In this document: one piece after another, positions 10,861-19,487 of the stretch
Numbering within the stretch: position 1 is the first letter of the stretch
How the letters are laid out: each line of letters starts with the position of its first letter
Assembly: GCF_000875895.1 (NCBI RefSeq)
Contig: NZ_JXCF01000001.1
Coordinates: forward strand, 310,001-374,000
Length of the DNA stretch: 64,000 bases
Source of the DNA: Staphylococcus gallinarum
GTDB lineage: Bacteria; Bacillota; Bacilli; Staphylococcales; Staphylococcaceae
Direction of reading: 5' to 3'
The notes under the pieces: model-generated
What the model was told of the DNA's origin: nothing
Database searches by the model: none
The model's input: the letters and a program-made list of their open reading frames with translations, nothing else
Position numbers and translations under genes: made by a program

Positions 10861-10889
10861 AGTTAAGTAGAAAATTAATAAATAATTGG

Positions 10890-10931
10890 TAAGCTCAATC
10901 CCTCATATAAAGGGATTGAGCTTATTTATTT
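10890..10931 (+). terminator. terminator of the SIR2 operon
   Basis: A perfect 14-bp stem, TAAGCTCAATCCCT (10890-10903) and AGGGATTGAGCTTA (10911-10924), with a 7-base loop, followed by TTTATTT. It lies 30 bases after the stop codon. Confidence 0.88.
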
Positions 10932-11024
10932 GGTGGAATTTTTTTTGAATTTTTTTGCCACTTCATCAATGACCTCTATTTAGTATTAAGATTGTCTTGT
11001 CAAAACGTTTTGAACAAATTTTAA

Positions 11025-11051
11025 GTTGAAAGTGAGCGCGCCACTTTCAAC
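11025..11051. promoter_or_regulatory. perfect inverted repeat before the SCC replication operon
   Basis: GTTGAAAGTG (11025-11034) and CACTTTCAAC (11042-11051) are perfect arms around AGCGCGC. The site sits 20 bases before the CcPol start codon with no U-tract after it, so it looks more like an operator or replication-protein site than a terminator. A related TTGCCACTT element lies just upstream near 10955. Confidence 0.5.
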
Positions 11052-11070
11052 CATAAAGGAGAAGATTTAC

Positions 11071-12171
11071 ATGGAGACAAGAGACAAACTGATGTCGTTG
11101 ACTCAGAGTAACAAAACACAGCAGTGGTTAATGGACAAATCATCTAACCAATATGATGTTCAGCAACTACAACAACAATTCAGCCAACTGCTAGATCAAA
11201 AATATAATGCACTTTTAGCTGATGAACAAGTTAAGTTAGACCAATATGTGGAAGTACATCATAATTTAGAAGCATTAAAGAAAGAGATTGAATCGGAACC
11301 CATTATGCTTAATATCGATAAATTACCCGATATAAAATCAACAATGCTTGAAAAGGCCAAGAACGATGAGCATTCTGATAAGATCGAAAAGCTATTTGAT
11401 AGGTTAGAACAGGCATTAAATGGTAAGAATCGATTATATACGCAATTATCATTGATTGGTACACGGACACATCGAATCACAACTAAAAATTTTAATATCC
11501 AAGGCTTACCTAAAGCAGTCCAACGTATGATTTTACCTTCACAATTCAAAAAGGTATATACAATCGATTTCAAGTCATTTGACCCTTCAGTTGTTGGATA
11601 CATGACGCAAGATTCTAAACTGATTGACTATTTGAATCATAAAGAAGGTTTATATGACGCATTATTAGAAGATTTATCACTGTCCAAAAAGGAGAAAAAG
11701 TTCGTTAAACGTACATTTATTGGTTCGTTTCTATTTGGCGGCAACTTCAATAGTCCTAAATTCAAGCTGAATCAATATGTAAGTGAAGTGCAATGGTTGG
11801 ATGCAGTCAGCAAATTTACAAAAGTCAATGAACTTAAGAAGCACCTCGAAAAGAGTAATTCCATGCCTATGCCTTATGGTACTGAGCATGATATGAGCGC
11901 ATTTCAAGGTAGCAGTATCATGGCAATCTACGTACAAACGGTAGCGAGCTATATTTTCAAGCACATTTTGTTGGAAGTGTACAAATCACAGTGCGAACAA
12001 AAAACGTTCAAGATTATAGTACCGATACACGATGCGATTATGATTGAATGTGAAGATGAAGAAATTGCACAAAATGTGGGTCAGTTAATGAAAGATACGG
12101 CTAACCAGTTGTTCAATGGTGAATTTGCACATGTGACAGTGGAAGAAATAGGAGGTGTAGACCATGAATAA
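11071..12171 (+). CDS. CcPol, A-family DNA polymerase of SCC elements
   Basis: A 366-aa A-family DNA polymerase like the SCC-encoded CcPol. Motif A is visible as YTIDFKSFDPSVVGYM (about residues 155-170), followed by the O-helix-like region and motif C as IVPIHDAIMIE with the catalytic HD. In the characterised SCCmec operon, CcPol combines with the next gene product, MP, to act as a primase-polymerase. The start is ATG 11071 behind AAAGGAGAAGA; an upstream TTG would run through an inverted repeat and is unlikely. It overlaps MP by eight bases, as in the known operon. Confidence 0.88.
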   Translation: METRDKLMSLTQSNKTQQWLMDKSSNQYDVQQLQQQFSQLLDQKYNALLADEQVKLDQYVEVHHNLEALKKEIESEPIMLNIDKLPDIKSTMLEKAKNDEHSDKIEKLFDRLEQALNGKNRLYTQLSLIGTRTHRITTKNFNIQGLPKAVQRMILPSQFKKVYTIDFKSFDPSVVGYMTQDSKLIDYLNHKEGLYDALLEDLSLSKKEKKFVKRTFIGSFLFGGNFNSPKFKLNQYVSEVQWLDAVSKFTKVNELKKHLEKSNSMPMPYGTEHDMSAFQGSSIMAIYVQTVASYIFKHILLEVYKSQCEQKTFKIIVPIHDAIMIECEDEEIAQNVGQLMKDTANQLFNGEFAHVTVEEIGGVDHE

Positions 12172-12532
12172 TGATAGAGGACAAAGTCTACACATTCCAA
12201 GTAGTACACCATTAACAGAAGGTCATATATATGTTGCTACATTACATTCTGTGTACGAGAAGAACTTCTCAGGTGATATTAAACATCAGTTTACGTATGA
12301 AGTAGAACTTAACCAACAAACGTACTATGTAAATCGCAATATTACCGTAAAAGCTACGAGTCACCAATTATCAATTGCTGATTGGCTTAAACGTCACAGC
12401 AACTATAACGTAAACCACATTAATTATGATCCATACATTGATCGAAAACATTTGGTCCTTGTAGGGCAATATAACGGAAATTATTATGTTCAAGATGTAG
12501 CACCATTAGATGAATTTGGAGGGGTATTGTAA
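12164..12532 (+). CDS. MP, middle protein of the SCC primase operon
   Basis: A 122-aa protein in the position and size range of MP, which binds CcPol and lets it make primers de novo (established for the SCCmec homologues). The sequence is mainly beta-strand-like, with HIYVATLHSVYEKNFSGDIKHQFTYE and later HLVLVGQYNGNYYVQDV, compatible with a small single-stranded-DNA-binding fold. The start codon overlaps CcPol by eight bases, and the TAATG junction couples it to cch2. The assignment rests on operon position and size more than on any motif. Confidence 0.8.
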   Translation: MNNDRGQSLHIPSSTPLTEGHIYVATLHSVYEKNFSGDIKHQFTYEVELNQQTYYVNRNITVKATSHQLSIADWLKRHSNYNVNHINYDPYIDRKHLVLVGQYNGNYYVQDVAPLDEFGGVL

Positions 12533-14169
12533 TGAATCATATTTTAGAAATGTTAATAAAATTATTAAAAGTGGGTAAGGGGGCAATCGACCGAAAAGGT
12601 CTGATTGCAATCCTAACAAGTAGTATTGGAAATGATGAAATGGATAATTCTGAACAAGCTATAACGGTGTATAACGAGCTTATCGATAATCTACAGCTTA
12701 ACATTCCTAAAGATGTCGACTATAGAGCTAACATATACAGTTATTTTGGCATTCAAAAAAAGCCAAATGACACAATATTAGTGGAAATGATGATAAGTAT
12801 TTTTCATATCAAGCGTTTTGATTCAGAGTTGTTTATTTTCAAAGATATAGGTTGGCAAAAGGTAAATGAAGATGAATTGCAAGGGTTGATATCTAAAATG
12901 ATACAAGTGTTGCTAGTTGGTTATAAACCTTCACTAAGTACTTTGAAAAACGTAGTAGATGGCATACAAAAATCAACAGATGTAAAAGAACTTGTAGAGG
13001 ATAAACAATACATCGGATGTGGGCTTAATATGTTTAATCTAAACACATTTGAAGTGGTTGAAAATTCTATAAAAATATTTCCTAAAACACGTCTGAATTT
13101 AGAGTTGAATAAAAGTGATGTCATAACTGATAAGATACCGCCTTATTTTAATCGATACATGTTAGAGCTTGCTAATTTCGATTCTGATTTACAGTACTTT
13201 CTTTTTCAACATACCGCAGTGCTACTGACAGCTGATACAAAGCGTCGTCGTGGGCTTATTTTGTACGGAGCAGCAAATAATGGTAAGTCGGTTTTTATTA
13301 AGCTGCTAAAATCATTCTTTTATAGTAATGATGTTATCTCAAAAACACTTAACGAGATTGGTGGGCGGTTTGATAAAGAAAGTTTAGTAGGAAAACGATT
13401 AATGGCAAGTGATGAAATCGGTGAAGCTAAAATTAATGAAAAAGTAGTGAATGATTTTAAAAAACTTCTATCTGTTGAACCTATCCATGCAGATCGAAAA
13501 GGTAAGACACAAGTAGAAGTAACATTAGATTTAAAACTCGTTTTTAATACTAATGCCGTACTAAGCTTTCCACCAGCACATGCAAAAGCGTTGGAACGAC
13601 GTATTGTTGTTATACCTTGTGAATATTACGTTACAAAAGCTGATCCCGACTTAGTTGTAAAATTACAGAGCGAGAAGAAGGCTATATTCCTTTATCTTAT
13701 GTATGTGTATAAGCAAATTTTGGATGATGATGTAGAGAAAATTGAAAATGAGCGTGTGACTGAACTTTCACATGATTGGTTAAATTTTGGATATAAATTT
13801 GTTCCCAGTAGATCAGCAAGTATTGCAAATCAGAAAGTAGGAATAAATTTAATAAAAAAGCTAATAAAAAAAGAATCAAAGTCTCGTGTCAAAGTATCCG
13901 AACTTAATGATGTAATCAAAGAAGAAATTGTCTTAAGTTCTAAAGTTATTAACGATTTAATGAAAGATAACTTTGATGCACAAATTAAGACATATAATGG
14001 TTATGATTATTGGGGTGATTTCGCTTGGAAAGACTATGATAAAGTAACGCGTAATCCTCCTAAAGTAGATAATATCATTAAATTTGATAAAGATCAGAGT
14101 ATTGCAGATACTGAAGCATTCTATGAAGATGATTTGGACTCTGATTGGGAGGATTTTGACGATGAATAA
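12532..14169 (+). CDS. cch2: Cch2, cassette chromosome replicative helicase
   Basis: A 545-aa AAA+ helicase. Walker A is GAANNGKSVF (about residues 247-256), Walker B and sensor regions follow (RLMASDEIGE, LVFNTNAVL), then the arginine-finger region ALERRIVVIPC (about 350-360). The C-terminus is acidic (DDLDSDWEDFDDE). The characterised Cch2 is a 3'-to-5' helicase that also binds a DNA site downstream of its own gene, proposed as the SCC replication origin. The start overlaps the MP stop codon by one base (TAATG), and a 25-codon ORF overlaps its end. Length and context match ccrC-type cassettes. Confidence 0.88.
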   Translation: MNHILEMLIKLLKVGKGAIDRKGLIAILTSSIGNDEMDNSEQAITVYNELIDNLQLNIPKDVDYRANIYSYFGIQKKPNDTILVEMMISIFHIKRFDSELFIFKDIGWQKVNEDELQGLISKMIQVLLVGYKPSLSTLKNVVDGIQKSTDVKELVEDKQYIGCGLNMFNLNTFEVVENSIKIFPKTRLNLELNKSDVITDKIPPYFNRYMLELANFDSDLQYFLFQHTAVLLTADTKRRRGLILYGAANNGKSVFIKLLKSFFYSNDVISKTLNEIGGRFDKESLVGKRLMASDEIGEAKINEKVVNDFKKLLSVEPIHADRKGKTQVEVTLDLKLVFNTNAVLSFPPAHAKALERRIVVIPCEYYVTKADPDLVVKLQSEKKAIFLYLMYVYKQILDDDVEKIENERVTELSHDWLNFGYKFVPSRSASIANQKVGINLIKKLIKKESKSRVKVSELNDVIKEEIVLSSKVINDLMKDNFDAQIKTYNGYDYWGDFAWKDYDKVTRNPPKVDNIIKFDKDQSIADTEAFYEDDLDSDWEDFDDE

Positions 14170-14239
14170 TGAACAAATTGAAGCTTTTGTCGAAGTTTTA
14201 GTACCAATTGTTGAAAACCGAATTAATAAAGGTAAGTAA
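14162..14239 (+). CDS. possible 25-aa micro-ORF after cch2
   Basis: ATG at 14162, inside the end of cch2 and in another frame, opens MNNEQIEAFVEVLVPIVENR and ends at 14239 with NKGK. The upstream GGAGG of TGGGAGGATTTTGACG is well placed. The peptide is short and amphipathic and has no family that I know. It could be a genuine coupled micro-gene or chance; only conservation would tell. Confidence 0.35.
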   Translation: MNNEQIEAFVEVLVPIVENRINKGK

Positions 14240-14393
14240 AGTAATGACGCACTACAGATTTGGGTCTGTAGTGCACATATTTTAAAGTGATAAAAGTGGC
14301 AAAAAGGAAAAGTATTTTTAAATATATATTATCGATTTGGGGTTACTAAGACTATGACCTATAACGATAATCTATGTAAAGGAGAAAAAGACG
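14240..14393. other. candidate SCC replication origin / Cch2 binding region
   Basis: The non-coding stretch between cch2 and ccrC. It has a perfect 10-bp hairpin, GCACTACAGA (14249-14258) and TCTGTAGTGC (14265-14274). Next come AAAGTGATAAAAGTGGCAAA (14284-14303) and an AT-rich AAATATATATTATC block (about 14319-14332). The described Cch2 binds a site downstream of its own gene (established for homologues), and placing it here is inference. The hairpin could equally be a terminator, but no U-tract follows it. Confidence 0.5.
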
Positions 14394-16070
14394 ATGAATA
14401 AGAAAATTGCATTGTATTCACGTGTAAGTACATCGGAACAATCAGAGCGTGGATATTCAATCCATGAACAAGAACAAGTATTAATTAAAGAAGTTGTTAA
14501 AAATTTCCCAGGTTATGACTATGAAACATATACTGATTCAGGTATTTCGGGTAAAAATATTGATGGTCGACCAGCCATGAAACGATTGTTAGAAGATGTA
14601 AAGGCTAATAAAATTGAAATGGTGCTAAGTTGGAAACTCAATCGTATTTCTCGTTCAATGAGAGATGTGTTCAACATTATTCATGATTTCAAAGAACATG
14701 GTGTTGGTTATAAATCGATTTCAGAGAATATTGATACTTCTAATACTTCTGGTGAGGTGCTCGTGACTATGTTTGGACTTATAGGTTCTATAGAGCGTAC
14801 AACACTTATCAGTAATGTGAAAATGTCTATGAATGCGAAAGCACGTAGTGGGGAGGCTATTACAGGAAGAGTATTAGGGTATAAATTATCATTGAATCCA
14901 ATGACTCAAAAAAATGATTTAGTGATTGATGAAAATGAAGCTAACATCATTCGAGAAATCTTCGACTTGTACTTGAATCATAATAAAGGGCTTAAAGCGA
15001 TTACCTCAATACTAAACAAAAAAGGGTATCGTACTATTAATCAAAAACCATTTTCAGTATTTGGCGTTAAATATATCTTGAATAACCCTGTTTATAAAGG
15101 ATTTGTAAGATTTAACAACCACCAAAATTGGGCTGTGAAACGTCGAAGTGGTAAAAGTGAGGAAAATGATGTCATTTTGGTAAAAGGGAAACATGAAGCA
15201 ATTATAAGTGAAGCAACATTTGACCAAGTTCATGAAAAGTTAGCATCTAAGAGTTTCAAACCAGGGCGTCCGATTGGTGGAGATTTTTATCTTAGAGGCC
15301 TTATCAAGTGTCCTGAATGTGGAAACAACATGGTATGCCGCCGTACTTATTACAACACGAAGAAATCAAAAGAACGCACAATTAAACGTTACTATATTTG
15401 TTCATTGTTCAATCGTTCAGGGAGCTCTGCGTGTCATAGTAATGCAATTAATGCAGATGTTGTAGAACGAGTCATCAATGTTCATCTTAATCGTATTCTT
15501 TCGCAACAACATGTCATTAAGCAGATTGCGACAAATGTAATAGACGAACTTAAGCGAAAGCATAATAGTGAAAATGATAGTATGTATGATATCAATAGTT
15601 TAGAAAAACAAAAGTCAAAAATCAAAACACAACAGGAACGCTTACTAGAATTATTCTTAGATGACCAAATGGATAGCGAAATGTTAAAAACGAAACAAAG
15701 TCAGATGAATGAACAATTAGCTTTACTAGATAAGCAACTAAACGAAGCAAAAAAGTGTAATGAACACCAAGTGAAAGCCCCCAATTTTGATAAGTTAAAA
15801 AGTCGATTAACCATGATGATTAGTCGCTTTAGCGTCTACCTAAGAGAGGCAAGTCCAGAAGCAAAGAATCAGCTAATGAAGTTATTGATTGATTCCATTG
15901 AAATCACTAAAGATAAAAAAGTGAAGCTCGTAAGGTATAAAATAGATGAAGATCTAATCCCTCAATCTTTGAAAAAAGATTGGGGGTCTTTTTTTATGCC
16001 CAAAATTCACTTTGTTATTTATGGTACACAACAATATTTGGTAGACCAAATTACCACTTTTGCCACTTAA
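14394..16070 (+). CDS. ccrC: cassette chromosome recombinase CcrC
   Basis: Large serine recombinase, 558 aa, that excises and integrates SCC elements at the rlmH att site. The N-terminal resolvase domain has YSRVSTSEQ with the catalytic Ser (about residue 11) and RISRSMRDV. A recombinase domain, a zinc ribbon (CPECGNNM with later C and H residues, about 305-350) and a coiled coil (about 400-470) follow. It starts at ATG 14394 behind AAAGGAG. Length matches CcrC1, and no ccrA or ccrB is present in the window, so the cassette is of the ccrC type. A terminator-like hairpin lies inside the 3' end of the gene. Confidence 0.95.
   Translation: MNKKIALYSRVSTSEQSERGYSIHEQEQVLIKEVVKNFPGYDYETYTDSGISGKNIDGRPAMKRLLEDVKANKIEMVLSWKLNRISRSMRDVFNIIHDFKEHGVGYKSISENIDTSNTSGEVLVTMFGLIGSIERTTLISNVKMSMNAKARSGEAITGRVLGYKLSLNPMTQKNDLVIDENEANIIREIFDLYLNHNKGLKAITSILNKKGYRTINQKPFSVFGVKYILNNPVYKGFVRFNNHQNWAVKRRSGKSEENDVILVKGKHEAIISEATFDQVHEKLASKSFKPGRPIGGDFYLRGLIKCPECGNNMVCRRTYYNTKKSKERTIKRYYICSLFNRSGSSACHSNAINADVVERVINVHLNRILSQQHVIKQIATNVIDELKRKHNSENDSMYDINSLEKQKSKIKTQQERLLELFLDDQMDSEMLKTKQSQMNEQLALLDKQLNEAKKCNEHQVKAPNFDKLKSRLTMMISRFSVYLREASPEAKNQLMKLLIDSIEITKDKKVKLVRYKIDEDLIPQSLKKDWGSFFMPKIHFVIYGTQQYLVDQITTFAT
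15959..15995 (+). terminator. terminator-like hairpin inside the ccrC coding end
   Basis: CCCTCAATCTTT (15959-15970) pairs with AAAGATTGGGGG (15975-15986) with one wobble pair and is followed by TCTTTTTTT. It has every mark of an intrinsic terminator, yet it lies about 75 bases before the ccrC stop codon. It could truncate a share of ccrC transcripts or be tolerated because of ribosome coupling. Confidence 0.55.
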
Positions 16071-16174
16071 TCATGAGTGGTGAAAGTGGGAGAAATGAAC
16101 CGAATATCAAATATATATTATCAAAATGATGCAACGCATGTATGCATCACAAAATATATTAGGAGGACTTAAAA

Positions 16175-16516
16175 ATGACATTAGAACAACAACTCAAGCA
16201 CTACATGACAAACTTATTCAAACTGCCCAAAAACGAAGAGTGGGACTGTGAAGCAATCAATGAAATAGCTGATGATGTGCTTCCTGAACAATACGTAAGA
16301 CTCGGACCACTAAGTAATAAAATACTTCAGACATACACTTATTATTCGGGTAGTCTTCACGAAAGAAGTATTTATCCTTTCATTCTCTACTACCAGAAAC
16401 AGCTCATTGCTATTGGTTATATAGATGAAAATCATGAAATGGATTTCTTGTACTTGCATAACACAATCATGCCTCTAATGGATCAAACACACTTACTACA
16501 AAAAGGAGAATCATAA
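16175..16516 (+). CDS. conserved SCC protein, DUF950-like
   Basis: A 113-aa soluble protein of the set that regularly follows ccr genes in SCC elements; I place it with the DUF950-type proteins from memory. It begins MTLEQQLKHYMTNLFKLPKN and is acidic with no membrane segment. ATG behind TTAGGAGGACTT is a strong start. It follows a promoter region whose AAATATATATTATC block resembles the one before ccrC. The next small ORF starts two bases after its stop codon. Function unknown. Confidence 0.75.
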   Translation: MTLEQQLKHYMTNLFKLPKNEEWDCEAINEIADDVLPEQYVRLGPLSNKILQTYTYYSGSLHERSIYPFILYYQKQLIAIGYIDENHEMDFLYLHNTIMPLMDQTHLLQKGES

Positions 16517-16518
16517 AT

Positions 16519-16611
16519 ATGAATACATGGATTCGTATTGCGCAAATCAGTGTCACTGTCATAACCGAAATTATCACAATGATGAAAGATGTAGAAAAGG
16601 AGAAATTATAA
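16519..16611 (+). CDS. 30-aa coupled small protein
   Basis: Reads MNTWIRIAQISVTVITEIIT then MMKDVEKEKL. ATG 16519 lies behind a strong AAAAGGAGAATCA, and the stop codon overlaps the next start codon as TAATG. The peptide is a hydrophobic helix with a charged C-terminal tail, so it may insert in the membrane. Its own RBS and the overlap with the DUF960 gene argue for expression. Similar short ORFs occur at this place in other SCC elements as far as I recall. Function unknown. Confidence 0.55.
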   Translation: MNTWIRIAQISVTVITEIITMMKDVEKEKL

Positions 16612-16922
16612 TGGAACGCTATATTACACGAGGTATTGCCTCTAACTTACCAACCACATTACAACAACAATTATGGAAACTTGTAGCACAACGTGAAAAT
16701 GAACAGTCCAAGGAACTAGAAGAAATAGATTACTTTCATGTCTTTCAGTTCAACATGCATAATAATCAACTATATATCCAACACAAACAAGAACGTCCTG
16801 AGTATGTCAAACTTCATAAAGCTAATTACTCAAAAACTATCAATATCAATAAGGTTTACGTCATACGAGAAGATGATGTAGACCTTTCTTATTATGTCAT
16901 GTTATTACCGGATGAATATTAA
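16611..16922 (+). CDS. DUF960 family SCC protein
   Basis: A 103-aa protein starting MERYITRGIASNLPTTLQQQ, the DUF960 signature found in SCC elements and other Firmicute mobile DNA. The start is the ATG overlapping the previous stop codon, with AAAAGGAG upstream; longer upstream readings are in the wrong context. The second half is rich in beta-strand residues (FHVFQFNMHNNQLYIQHKQE). It is part of the standard post-ccr gene set. Function unknown. Confidence 0.85.
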   Translation: MERYITRGIASNLPTTLQQQLWKLVAQRENEQSKELEEIDYFHVFQFNMHNNQLYIQHKQERPEYVKLHKANYSKTININKVYVIREDDVDLSYYVMLLPDEY

Positions 16923-16938
16923 CTAAGGAGAAAAAACA

Positions 16939-17445
16939 ATGCAAAATATTCAAAGCACATTAGAAACAGAAGCTATTTTCAGTGATGACCAACAACATCG
17001 CTATCTACTTAAGAAACTTTGGGATAAAGATAAACAAGCTATCACAATCATTACCATGTACCCCCATTATGATGGCGTACTCAACATAGACTTAACAACA
17101 CAACTGATTATGAACAAAGTTTCAGAAATGGATGTATTTGGTTCAATTCATTTTGTGAACTTGTACTCCAATATATCGACACCAATCAACCTCAAGCATC
17201 TAGAAAATGCTTATGATAAGCATACAGATATTCAAATTATGAAAGCAGTCAAAGAATCAGATGAAGTAATACTAGCTTGGGGTGCATATGCTAAGAAACC
17301 AGTTGTCGAAACGAGAGTTAAAGAAGTCTTAGAAATGTTGAAACCACATAAAAAGAAAGTGAAGCAACTCATTAATCCAGAAACGAACGAAATTATGCAT
17401 CCACTCAATCCTAAAGCAAGGCAAAAATGGGTGTTAAAAGCTTAA
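16939..17445 (+). CDS. DUF1643 family protein
   Basis: A 168-aa protein of the DUF1643 family common in SCC elements and phages. Visible family features are RYLLKKLWD, then ITMYPHYDG near residue 40, the VFGSIHFVNLYSN strand, DEVILAWGAYAK and a basic C-terminus. It starts at ATG 16939 behind AAGGAG and lies 16 bases after the DUF960 gene. Its molecular function is not known to me. Confidence 0.82.
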   Translation: MQNIQSTLETEAIFSDDQQHRYLLKKLWDKDKQAITIITMYPHYDGVLNIDLTTQLIMNKVSEMDVFGSIHFVNLYSNISTPINLKHLENAYDKHTDIQIMKAVKESDEVILAWGAYAKKPVVETRVKEVLEMLKPHKKKVKQLINPETNEIMHPLNPKARQKWVLKA

Positions 17446-17462
17446 TGAATATGGAGGTCAAT

Positions 17463-17915
17463 ATGGAATCAAAGCAAATCAACATCGTTTCATTACAAAT
17501 GATTAAAACAGGTACTTTGAGTTATCTCAAAAGAAGGATTACGAGTCCAGAAGATGCGACAGATATTATGAAGTCATTCATTGGCAATAGTGATCGTGAA
17601 CACCTTATTCTCATATGTATGAATAGCAAAAATGAGCCAACGCATATTCAAACACTATCCATTGGATCTATTAATCAATCCATCATACATCCTAGAGAAA
17701 TATTTAAAACTGCCATACTCAGCAATGCCAATAGTATTATGATAGGACATAATCACCCGAGTGGAGACGTAACACCTTCCCCGGAAGATATTAATATAAC
17801 TGAACGATTGGTGCTCATTAGTGAAATGATGGGCATTTTATTTTATGACCATATTGTATTTTCAGAAAGTCATACACATTCAATTATGAAATATAACATG
17901 AAACACGAGGTTTAG
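17463..17915 (+). CDS. RadC-like JAB/MPN domain protein
   Basis: A 150-aa protein with the RadC-type JAB1/MPN metalloprotease-like domain. The zinc-binding signature is GHNHPSGDVTPSPEDI (about residues 98-113), followed by the Asp/His of FYDHIVFSE. The N-terminal helix-hairpin-helix of chromosomal RadC is absent, as in mobile-element RadC. The start ATG 17463 has GGAGG six bases upstream; two earlier in-frame start codons overlap the DUF1643 gene and lack an RBS. It ends the standard SCC backbone set. The biological role is unsettled despite the family name. Confidence 0.85.
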   Translation: MESKQINIVSLQMIKTGTLSYLKRRITSPEDATDIMKSFIGNSDREHLILICMNSKNEPTHIQTLSIGSINQSIIHPREIFKTAILSNANSIMIGHNHPSGDVTPSPEDINITERLVLISEMMGILFYDHIVFSESHTHSIMKYNMKHEV

Positions 17916-18083
17916 CCGTATTATGTCATCGCTATCACGATACTAATAATTGTGATTTTCAAAATGCTTTTATATCAACATTTCAATGTTATTAATATTT
18001 TTTACAACTTTTCTTGAATCTATGAATGGATGACTTATTTTGGCAAAGCTGTTTTGTAATATATAAATTAAAGGAGGTGACGC

Positions 18084-18959
18084 ATGGATCGAGCATTTCG
18101 AATACTGACAATATACAACCGATTATTACAACATAAGTCCGTCAACAAGAAATCACTCACATTAGAGCTTGATACGAGTCCTAGAACGATACAAAGAGAT
18201 ATCGATGATATCAGAAACTTTTTATATGAAAGTCAATCATGGATAAGTAGCAAAAATGAAGTCACGTATGATTATAAATCAGAAAGTTATAGGCTCGAAC
18301 AAGAGGATGAAAGTGAAAATATGTATTACATGTATGATATTTTGACAGCTTTATCCCTGACTACACCAAAATTAAGTCCTTACTTTTATCAATATCTTAA
18401 GCTATTAATTTTAAAGCATCATTCAAACAATCAAAATACGCTATTAAAGTATCTTGATCGTTTCGAGGTTAATAGCAATAAAACATCAAATACACCAACA
18501 TCTATAGTATCTCGAGCATTAAATGAAAATAAATATATCCAACATAACGAAAGTTTATTAATGCCATTATCGATGAACTATCAAATGTTTGCGTTTCACT
18601 TAGTGTATCGAATGAACAACGAAATTTTTATAGATGATATTAACAAAATGAATCTAAGCTTGTCTAATAAACAATTTGATGTACAGCATAAAGAAGATAC
18701 GCAAATCTATATTACTTTTGAAATCGCTAAAGATGTTTGGATAAAAGTACATCGCAACTATCAAATTTATGTGATTGAAAATTATGATGAGCATTATCTC
18801 ATTGTTACATTCAAAATGACAAGACTCGAAGCCATTCAACTTTGTTTTTTATATCGATCCAATATTCGTATCATATCACCACCTGATTTGAGAGAGGCAG
18901 TGATTGATGAACTACTACTTCTTCAATCAACCTATTTAAAGCAACAAATTCAAATCTAA
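18084..18959 (+). CDS. HTH-WYL family transcriptional regulator
   Basis: A 291-aa protein with an N-terminal DeoR-type helix-turn-helix (about residues 1-60, KKSLTLELDTSPRTIQRDIDDIRNF). A WYL-like region (about 110-230) and a C-terminal WCX-like segment ending near 285 follow. ATG behind AAAGGAGGTGACGC is a strong start. The WYL core is divergent, since I do not see the W-Y-L triad as such. WYL proteins often control defence genes by sensing ligands such as nucleotides (established in other bacteria). It probably controls the membrane-protein cluster just downstream; that is inference. Confidence 0.75.
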   Translation: MDRAFRILTIYNRLLQHKSVNKKSLTLELDTSPRTIQRDIDDIRNFLYESQSWISSKNEVTYDYKSESYRLEQEDESENMYYMYDILTALSLTTPKLSPYFYQYLKLLILKHHSNNQNTLLKYLDRFEVNSNKTSNTPTSIVSRALNENKYIQHNESLLMPLSMNYQMFAFHLVYRMNNEIFIDDINKMNLSLSNKQFDVQHKEDTQIYITFEIAKDVWIKVHRNYQIYVIENYDEHYLIVTFKMTRLEAIQLCFLYRSNIRIISPPDLREAVIDELLLLQSTYLKQQIQI

Positions 18960-18996
18960 AAGTTAAAATAAAAATATTTTAAGGAATGAGACAATC

Positions 18997-19464
18997 ATGA
19001 TTAACAAAATCAATAAAAAAACAATAGCAATTATTATCATCATAGGCTTAATAGCGTTATTATTTACTTTCTTTAAAAGTCATACTACAAAACTTTCAAA
19101 AGATGATGCAATAGAAATGGATGGTTACAAAATTTCATATAATGAAAATCCTGGAGAATATCAAGGACAACTTCGAATACCAATGCGTGTTGAAAACTTA
19201 AAAAACATAGATAACCCAATTAATCCGGATAAGACTTTTAAATTAATAGCCGATGGCAAAGAAGCTGAAATGGAAAGTTTTTCTAATGATAGCAAGTATG
19301 TAAATGGAACATCATTTAGTCCTAGAATGACAGTATCTTTAGATATCGTTTATAAAATTAAAGGTAATCCAAAATCTTATAAGTTACAAATTCATGATCG
19401 TAAACTTCTAAAAGATAAAGTGTATGAATACGATATTACATCAGATATAAGTAAAGTTAATTAA
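18997..19464 (+). CDS. membrane-anchored extracellular protein
   Basis: A 155-aa protein with a short basic start, a hydrophobic anchor (about residues 9-25, KKTIAIIIIIGLIALLFTFF) and an extracellular domain of beta-strand character (DGYKISYNENPGEYQGQLRI, then PMRVENLKNIDN). The fold may be immunoglobulin-like, as in DUF4352-type proteins, but I cannot confirm it. It starts 37 bases after the WYL regulator behind AAGGAATGAGAC. It is the first of five genes for membrane or secreted proteins. Confidence 0.65.
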   Translation: MINKINKKTIAIIIIIGLIALLFTFFKSHTTKLSKDDAIEMDGYKISYNENPGEYQGQLRIPMRVENLKNIDNPINPDKTFKLIADGKEAEMESFSNDSKYVNGTSFSPRMTVSLDIVYKIKGNPKSYKLQIHDRKLLKDKVYEYDITSDISKVN

Positions 19465-19487
19465 AAATATAAAAGGGGAACAATCAA

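Noticed and set aside
14394..16070. SCCmec with methicillin resistance
   Set aside because: ccrC and the SCC backbone are present, but there is no mecA, mecR1 or mecI and no beta-lactam resistance gene in the window.
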